Part shown: in pieces, positions 34,309 through 38,004 of the stretch
Position numbering within the stretch: position 1 is the first letter of the stretch
How the letters are laid out: the number at the start of each line of letters is the position of its first letter
Assembly: GCA_020072645.1 (NCBI GenBank)
Contig: JAIQGK010000030.1
Coordinates: 1-38,004, forward strand
Source: Terriglobia bacterium
Lineage (GTDB): Bacteria; Acidobacteriota; Terriglobia; Terriglobales; Acidobacteriaceae
DNA: 38,004 bases
Reading direction: 5' to 3'
Translations under genes and position numbers: made by a program
Notes under the pieces: model-generated
Databases searched by the model: none
Told to the model about the DNA's origin: nothing
The model's input: only the letters and a program-made list of their open reading frames with translations

Positions 34309-34802
34309 AGGCGCCTCATTGGAACCCCGACGGAGATGAACTCGGAAATGTCAGTTGGATCTACCTTGTCTGGCATCCAGCATTTTCCAAAAGCGGAGTC
34401 TTGGCTTAGTACAATTGCGCCATGAGGTAAAGCGGGCTGCACGTTCCAAAAATCCGGCACAAAGCGGGCTGTTTCCCGACTATCAATGCTGCTAAACCCT
34501 GGTTTTCCGCGGTGTTCATGGATATGCACATGGAACATTGACGCGCCCTGGTTGTATGCGGCCTCCAAGGCTTTGCGAATTGCATGCGATCCCATGGTTG
34601 CACCGGCTTTGGGGTCATTGAGGTAATCTTCATCCGCGACGGCATGGAATCCTTGTGCGAGTATAAGCAGACCGTCCTCCGGAAGATGCGACGGCCGGCA
34701 CAAGAAAAACCCCACACGTTCGGCGGCAAAAACGTGACGGCGTCTGAGATTCGCCATTGCGGATTTCAACAGCTCCCGTTGGATTTTGAACTTGATTTTC
34801 AT
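34305..34802 (-). CDS. JAB/JAMM (Mov34/MPN-type) isopeptidase
   Basis: 165 residues from the ATG at 34802. This start overlaps the upstream E2-like stop as ATGA, so the longer 258-residue reading from 35081 is rejected because its first 93 residues are in the wrong frame of the E2-like gene. The JAMM zinc site is complete: Glu28 (FAAERVGFF), H93-x-H95 (HVHIHEH), then S104-x2-D107 (SSID). JAMM enzymes remove ubiquitin-like proteins from targets or trim their precursors. In this operon it most likely matures the 88-residue ubiquitin-like protein or reverses its conjugation. Confidence 0.9.
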   Translation of the reverse strand: MKIKFKIQRELLKSAMANLRRRHVFAAERVGFFLCRPSHLPEDGLLILAQGFHAVADEDYLNDPKAGATMGSHAIRKALEAAYNQGASMFHVHIHEHRGKPGFSSIDSRETARFVPDFWNVQPALPHGAIVLSQDSAFGKCWMPDKVDPTDISEFISVGVPMRRL

Positions 34803-35119
34803 CGCAGCGGCCTCAAATGTGCCGCAAGCATCTCCGCAGGTCGAAGGTTGGCCGAAACGCCCTGCCATGACCAGCTGTACCAGTTTTTGCCGAGAATATA
34901 GTGAGTAGACCAGTTCGCGCCCCGCCCTGGTATCACCTGTGGCAGAAATAGCCGTGTGGAGTAGCCAGAATGCTCTTGAATGCAAAGGAGGGCAGGTAGC
35001 TGAGTCCCCCCAGCCACCTGCACACAATTCAGGTAAATATAAGTTCTTCCACCTTCCGGCATCTCTTGAGCGCCGCCGCACAACTCCGCCAGTTCCCGCA
35101 GATGTTCAGCAGCAACCAT
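34799..35119 (-). CDS. Probable prokaryotic E2-like conjugating protein
   Basis: 106 residues between the ubiquitin-like and JAMM genes, overlapping both by 1-4 nt. Coding is strongly supported by this arrangement. The pattern GGRTYIYLNCVQV, LPALLCIQEHSGYSTRLFLPQ, NWSTHYILGKNWYSWSW, then RPAEMLAAHLR fits, from memory, the small prokaryotic E2-like families (Prok-E2_E type) found beside multi-ubiquitin genes. A canonical eukaryotic HPN and flanking active site are absent; C32, C46 and C14 are the candidate nucleophiles. The E2 role is inferred mainly from context and weak similarity, and the protein could instead be an E1/E2 adaptor. Confidence 0.62.
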   Translation of the reverse strand: MVAAEHLRELAELCGGAQEMPEGGRTYIYLNCVQVAGGTQLPALLCIQEHSGYSTRLFLPQVIPGRGANWSTHYILGKNWYSWSWQGVSANLRPAEMLAAHLRPLR

Positions 35120-35385
35120 TAAGATGAGCTCCCGGTCCGGACGTGGCTCACAAATTTCTCATGCTTCTCAATGGTGATTTTGGCGTTGTCATCGAGCGGT
35201 TTGAATTCGCCATGGATGATCTCGTCCAATTCCCTAGAGGCGTCCACCCCGACAAGTCGTTTGAAGTCAGAAACGGTGTAGGTGCCAGCTTGAACCTTCA
35301 GTTCTTTTCCATCCACTGTGACTGTCACCTGTGCCGGATGGCTGGACACAGGACCATGATCATCGTGCGGCATTTCGTGTAACAT
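35119..35385 (-). CDS. Ubiquitin-like protein (multiubiquitin/beta-grasp family)
   Basis: 88 residues, preceded by AGAGGG 7 nt before the ATG; its TAA shares an A with the next ATG (TAATG). Residues ~18-82 follow a beta-grasp layout: strand pair VTVTVDGKELKVQAG, helix TVSDFKRLVG, acidic helix and strand DASRELDEII, then HGEFKPLDDNAKITIEKHEKFVSH. The C-terminus is RTGSSS, a single Gly (G85) followed by three Ser rather than a terminal GG. Maturation by the JAMM enzyme could expose G85, which is inference. It is first in the operon, as expected for the most abundant product. Confidence 0.78.
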   Translation of the reverse strand: MLHEMPHDDHGPVSSHPAQVTVTVDGKELKVQAGTYTVSDFKRLVGVDASRELDEIIHGEFKPLDDNAKITIEKHEKFVSHVRTGSSS

Positions 35386-35544
35386 TTAGAAACCCTCTTG
35401 GTCGTAGATTTTTCGCCACGCAATTACCTATGCTCATCCTGATGGCGAGTTGGACAAAAAAAGTGTAGTTTTTTCCCAAAATCGTGTCCGAAAACCTATT
35501 CAATTGAGCAGAGGTAATCAGGAGCTAGCGCTTGAGGATCTAAA
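35386..35544. promoter_or_regulatory. Divergent promoter region between the two island operons
   Basis: This 159-bp A/T-rich stretch separates two operons reading outward. TTGGACA (35450-35456) and TGTCCGA (35485-35491) form an imperfect inverted pair 28 nt apart, placed symmetrically between the two starts. On the minus strand, TACACT upstream of the ubiquitin-like gene could be a -10 element. Both operons could be controlled from this one site. Confidence 0.45.
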
Positions 35545-36204
35545 ATGGCAGACGATCCTGGCTACCATCGAGCCAAGGGGCCGACCGATGAACGGATTGC
35601 AACCCCGGAAGAAGTCTGGAGCGCCGTACAGTCCTTGACTGAGGCGGACAGCGCCAGGCTGAAAGCCGTAGCGGAGGCGTTGGCCTTTCGCATACGATCT
35701 TACGTCTGGGGAACCGGCGGGGCAGATTTGCTTCAGGAGGCAGTGATTTCCCTCCTGCAAGGAAACAGGAAGTGGCGTCCCTCACGGGTGGACCTTGTGA
35801 GGCTGCTTATAGGTGCAATGCGGAGTATTGCAAGCAACTGGAAACGGAAAGGGGCCCTTGAACAGCCGCCCCGACTTGCCTCAGATCTCATTACGGTAGA
35901 TGAACAGGGAGAGGAGGTCCCGACAGCCGTGGATACCGCGGCTGATAGGTGCCCGGATCCCGAAGAGGCATTACTGCAAAGTGAGGTTACTTCGAGAACG
36001 CAGCAACTAGTCTTGGAGATTGAGGAAATGTTCCCGGAGGATGTTGTCGCCTCACTGGTCATAGTGGGTCTGAAGACCGGCATGAAGGGGCCAGAGATTA
36101 TGGCCAAGCTGGAGATCAGCAGAAAAGAATTTGATGCTGCCGTAAAAAAGATCCGCCGAACAACAAAAGCACGCTGGCGGAAAGGAATACCTTATGTCCA
36201 ATGA
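35545..36204 (+). CDS. Sigma-70-like (ECF-related) regulatory protein
   Basis: 219 residues. The centre has a region-2-like stretch (GADLLQEAVISLLQG, then LVRLLIGAMRSIASNWKRK) and the C-terminus a possible region-4 helix pair (MKGPEIMAKLEISRKEFDAAVKKIRRTTKARWRKG). This resembles a small sigma factor or sigma-like transcription activator that has lost the canonical -10-recognition sequence. The ATG has a GAGG upstream. Its last 11 nt overlap the next gene. Its divergent position against the ubiquitin-like operon makes it the likely activator of one or both operons, though this is inferred. Confidence 0.65.
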   Translation: MADDPGYHRAKGPTDERIATPEEVWSAVQSLTEADSARLKAVAEALAFRIRSYVWGTGGADLLQEAVISLLQGNRKWRPSRVDLVRLLIGAMRSIASNWKRKGALEQPPRLASDLITVDEQGEEVPTAVDTAADRCPDPEEALLQSEVTSRTQQLVLEIEEMFPEDVVASLVIVGLKTGMKGPEIMAKLEISRKEFDAAVKKIRRTTKARWRKGIPYVQ

Positions 36205-36634
36205 TCGTCGGGATCCGAGGACGGAACTCGATGCCATCCTTGAAGCATTGGTTGATTCTATAGAGACAGCAACCGATGAAGAGGTCATTGAAGAATCACA
36301 GGCTTCCGGGGAAAACCTCAAAGCGGTCGCTCAAGAGGTAAAAACTTCTCTGTTAGCCGGGATCAAGCGTTTTGAGCAGCGCAAACTAAACGCAGCACGG
36401 CAAACTTACAAGTCGCGCACCGGAGCCCAACGGAAGCAATTCGTGTTCTCACCCACGCCGGAGGGCCGGCGCAGTCAGTTCCTTGCGATTCTGGCGTCTA
36501 AGCCGCAAATGCAAGCAATGCTGACCGTGCAACATCGCGACTTTGAGAGCCTCACAGATGATGATATCCAAAGCGCTTTGGAAGAGCTCGGCGAGCTTGG
36601 TGTGTTTGACAACGAAGGGAAGCAATCGGAATGA
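36194..36634 (+). CDS. Small acidic protein of the sigma/ImmA module
   Basis: 146 residues, no recognised named domain. The N-terminal ~45 residues are acidic and helical (DAILEALVDSIETATDEEVIEESQA), the middle is basic (KRFEQRKLNAARQTYKSRTGAQRKQ), and the C-terminus is acidic again (ESLTDDDIQSALEELGELG). It overlaps both neighbours (11 nt and ATGA), so it is surely co-translated with them. By analogy with repressor/anti-repressor pairs it could be the anti-sigma or tether that the ImmA protease cuts; this is a guess from position. Confidence 0.7.
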   Translation: MSNDRRDPRTELDAILEALVDSIETATDEEVIEESQASGENLKAVAQEVKTSLLAGIKRFEQRKLNAARQTYKSRTGAQRKQFVFSPTPEGRRSQFLAILASKPQMQAMLTVQHRDFESLTDDDIQSALEELGELGVFDNEGKQSE

Positions 36635-37455
36635 CTGTGTTGCCTCAGACTGCGGCACAAATCCTTGCGGACCTAGGCATCCGCGAACCAGTAGATCTAG
36701 ATATAGAGGCTATAGCTGAGTATTGCGGGGCAACAATCAGGTACAAACCACTGCATGGTTGCGAGGCACGAATCCTTGGCTACAAGGAGCGCGCGATAAT
36801 TACCGTGAATTCGCTTGCGACACGGGAGCGTCAGCGGTTTTCTGCAGGCCACGAGCTTGGGCATTGGATGCGTGATCGCGGCCAGGTCGCCTTTCAATGT
36901 GAAGATAAGAGCTTTACGCGAGAATGGTCAGCAAATAATCCTGAAACCCGGGCTAACAGGTTCTCAAGCGATCTGCTACTTCCGGCGCCGATGTTTAGGC
37001 CGCTGGCGCGTGGCCTACCAATAACTTTTAACACAGTGAGCGATCTCGCATCCCAATTTCAGATGAGTCTCACTGCTACCGCAATCCGGCTCGTCGAGCA
37101 CGGCTGGATGCCGTCAATGCTCGTCTGCAACACTGATGAAGGCAAAGCGTGGTTCGTGGCTAACTCTGAAGTCAAAGGGAAGTTCTGGCCTGTTGAAAGA
37201 CCCGGGAAGAATACGGTTGCGTATGACCTTCAATTGGGTACTAGCCGCGAAAGTCCTCAAGATGTTAGATGCAGCGAGTGGATCAATCACCCGAGGGCTG
37301 ATCGTTATTGGATTAAAGAGGATTCAATCATGTTGCGAGGACGAACTATCCTCTCACTGCTTTGGTGGGAAGACGAGCAACAAATCTTGGATCAAGAGGA
37401 ATATGAGGAGCGTCGCTTTTCAGAGCGTTCAGATCGGCGCAGAGACTGGGAGTGA
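36631..37455 (+). CDS. ImmA/IrrE-family zinc metallopeptidase
   Basis: 274 residues. HExxH is clear at H74-E-L-G-H78 (FSAGHELGHWM), and the downstream Glu ligand lies in NPETRANRFSSDLLLPAP, the usual E-x-x-A-N-x-F-x-x-x-L-L-x-P pattern. Helices resembling the IrrE linker follow, then a ~110-residue C-terminal domain rich in Trp and charged residues, which is longer than in plain ImmA. ImmA cleaves a repressor to induce ICEBs1, and IrrE cleaves DdrO. Here the natural substrate is one of the two co-translated partners. The repeat copy starts 1 bp after the stop codon. Confidence 0.93.
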   Translation: MTVLPQTAAQILADLGIREPVDLDIEAIAEYCGATIRYKPLHGCEARILGYKERAIITVNSLATRERQRFSAGHELGHWMRDRGQVAFQCEDKSFTREWSANNPETRANRFSSDLLLPAPMFRPLARGLPITFNTVSDLASQFQMSLTATAIRLVEHGWMPSMLVCNTDEGKAWFVANSEVKGKFWPVERPGKNTVAYDLQLGTSRESPQDVRCSEWINHPRADRYWIKEDSIMLRGRTILSLLWWEDEQQILDQEEYEERRFSERSDRRRDWE

Positions 37456-37536
37456 CGCGCTCCGCTCTCGGGCCTGCGGCGCAAGGTAGAGTTTCTCTAA
37501 CCATCTTTTTCGCGGCCCTGAAGGGCCGCTCTTCCA
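37456..37536 (-). repeat. Right copy of the GC-hairpin repeat, inverted
   Basis: Reading the minus strand from 37536, the modules are AGCGGCCC-TTCA-GGGCCGC (hairpin arms at 37512-37518 and 37523-37529), GAAAAAG, a divergent 20-bp spacer, CCTTGCGCCGCAGGCCCG and AGAGCGGAGCGCG. They match the left copy closely and in the same order. It directly follows the ImmA stop and may also terminate that operon. Confidence 0.8.
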
Positions 37537-37875
37537 CCAGTCAGCACTATTTTCGTCTTGACATGAAGGCGAACAAATGGTAAATTTAGAAATTCGCTCC
37601 AGAGCGGAAAAGTTGTGCAGTGGACGGTCTTTGACAACCAAAGCAGTTAGCGGGAAACCGGTACTTGGTTCTTGGTATTTAGTACTTGGTAAAGCGTTGC
37701 AACCCTCTGCCGACCGGACAGTTGAAATGAGAAAAATGGCTGAAAATTGGGCCGGATTTGACCGCTGAAAAACGGGAACGAAGGCTTTCGACCGTTCGGT
37801 CACCGCTCGGTCGAATGGCACTTTGGTCTTTGTTTTCAGCAAAAGTGCTATGGGGGGTGGGTCTCTGGCTGGGTA

Positions 37876-37925
37876 CAGACCGGGCACATCCCTGACAGAA
37901 CAGACCGGGCACATATCTGACACTG
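37876..37925 (+). repeat. Two 25-bp tandem repeats at the left end of the IS element
   Basis: CAGACCGGGCACAT plus a variable centre and CTGACA is repeated at 37876-37900 and 37901-37925. The reverse complement contains TGTCAG...TGTGCCCGGTCTG. These lie just before the transposase start, as transposase-binding end repeats do. Confidence 0.6.
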
Positions 37926-37959
37926 CAACCAAGAAGCAGGCGCGAGTAAAAAGGAGCGC

Positions 37960-38004
37960 ATGCCATGGAGAAAGAGCAGTGTTATGGAAGAGAAGCTGCG
38001 GTTC
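37960..38004 (+). mobile_element. Start of an IS481-like transposase (partial at window end)
   Basis: Only the first 15 codons are inside the window: MPWRKSSVMEEKLRF. This matches, from memory, the highly conserved N-terminus (M-P-W-K-x-x-x-V/M-x-E-x-L-R-F) of IS481-family DDE transposases. AAAAAGGAG stands just before the ATG, and tandem 25-bp repeats lie upstream. Identification rests on a short stretch, so it is good but not certain. Confidence 0.7.

Larger units (their letters stand above)
37456..37959. other. Intergenic region of repeats between the island and the IS element
   Basis: No gene is supported in this 504-bp stretch. It holds the right island repeat (37456-37536), a possible promoter (TTGACA at 37558-37563, 17-nt spacer, TAAATT at 37581-37586) with no gene close behind it, and the inverted TTGTCAAAGACCGT copy (37624-37637). 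A tract of CTTGGTA/TACTTGG words runs at 37661-37689. A perfect 8-bp inverted repeat, TTCGACCG/CGGTCGAA, is at 37787-37794/37808-37815. Two 25-bp tandem repeats end it. Confidence 0.6.

Noticed and set aside
34803-35081. Extended N-terminus for the JAMM isopeptidase (258 residues)
   Set aside because: These 93 extra residues are a shadow of the E2-like gene in another frame; the ATGA overlap at 34802 fixes the real start.
1-38004. tRNA or rRNA genes
   Set aside because: I saw no conserved tRNA T-arm/anticodon layout or rRNA signature while reading, though without a covariance search a small RNA could be missed.

Overview
The window looks like chromosomal DNA from an Acidobacteriota bacterium (Terriglobia/Koribacter-like). 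The clues are a roughly 1,100-residue Oar-type TonB receptor with an N-terminal carboxypeptidase-regulatory domain, a long SBBP-repeat/DUF11 secreted protein, an Hfq-type protein with the SFDKY/QEQLIFKH signature, generally G+C-rich coding DNA, and dispersed intergenic repeats. This placement is inference from gene style; no rRNA or tRNA was seen.

Layout. 1-8.7 kb holds exported or cell-surface proteins (an SBBP beta-propeller protein, a glycine-rich protein broken by a frameshift, a DUF4397 lipoprotein), a divergent FAD-monooxygenase / AhpD-like pair, and a PAS/zinc-ribbon protein. 8.8-14.8 kb holds a class-A beta-lactamase-like serine hydrolase, an A/T-richer stand-alone DUF4062 gene, an MsbA-type ABC exporter, a small membrane protein and a DinB-family protein. 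15-17.7 kb holds a RibD-type reductase and a LysR regulator, divergent from an unusual Hfq paralogue across a perfect palindrome, followed by a small zinc-ribbon protein. 18-25.1 kb holds a TonB-dependent receptor, a strong terminator, then an S1/P1 nuclease and a secreted beta-propeller phosphoesterase, a set that could scavenge nucleic acid or phosphate. 25.3-29.6 kb is a MacAB-like efflux operon (adaptor, ATPase, two FtsX-type permeases), closed by a two-way terminator shared with a convergent M13 metallopeptidase (29.7-31.8 kb). A sigma-54 activator with a C-terminal PilZ domain follows.

The most interesting part is 33.36-37.54 kb. A tightly overlapping minus-strand operon encodes a ubiquitin-like protein, a probable E2-like protein, a JAMM/JAB isopeptidase and a ThiF/E1-like activating enzyme. 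Each stop codon overlaps the next start. Divergently, across a 159-bp region, lies an equally overlapping plus-strand operon of a sigma-70-like protein, a small acidic protein and an ImmA/IrrE zinc protease. The whole block is bracketed by inverted copies of an ~85-bp repeat with a GC-rich hairpin. I read it as a self-contained ubiquitin-like conjugation island, probably for phage or stress defence, with a protease-gated regulatory module. E1/E2/JAB/Ubl operons are already known in bacteria; the less familiar part is the pairing with the sigma/ImmA switch and the repeat boundaries.

The window ends in the first 15 codons of an IS481-like transposase, preceded by two 25-bp tandem repeats.
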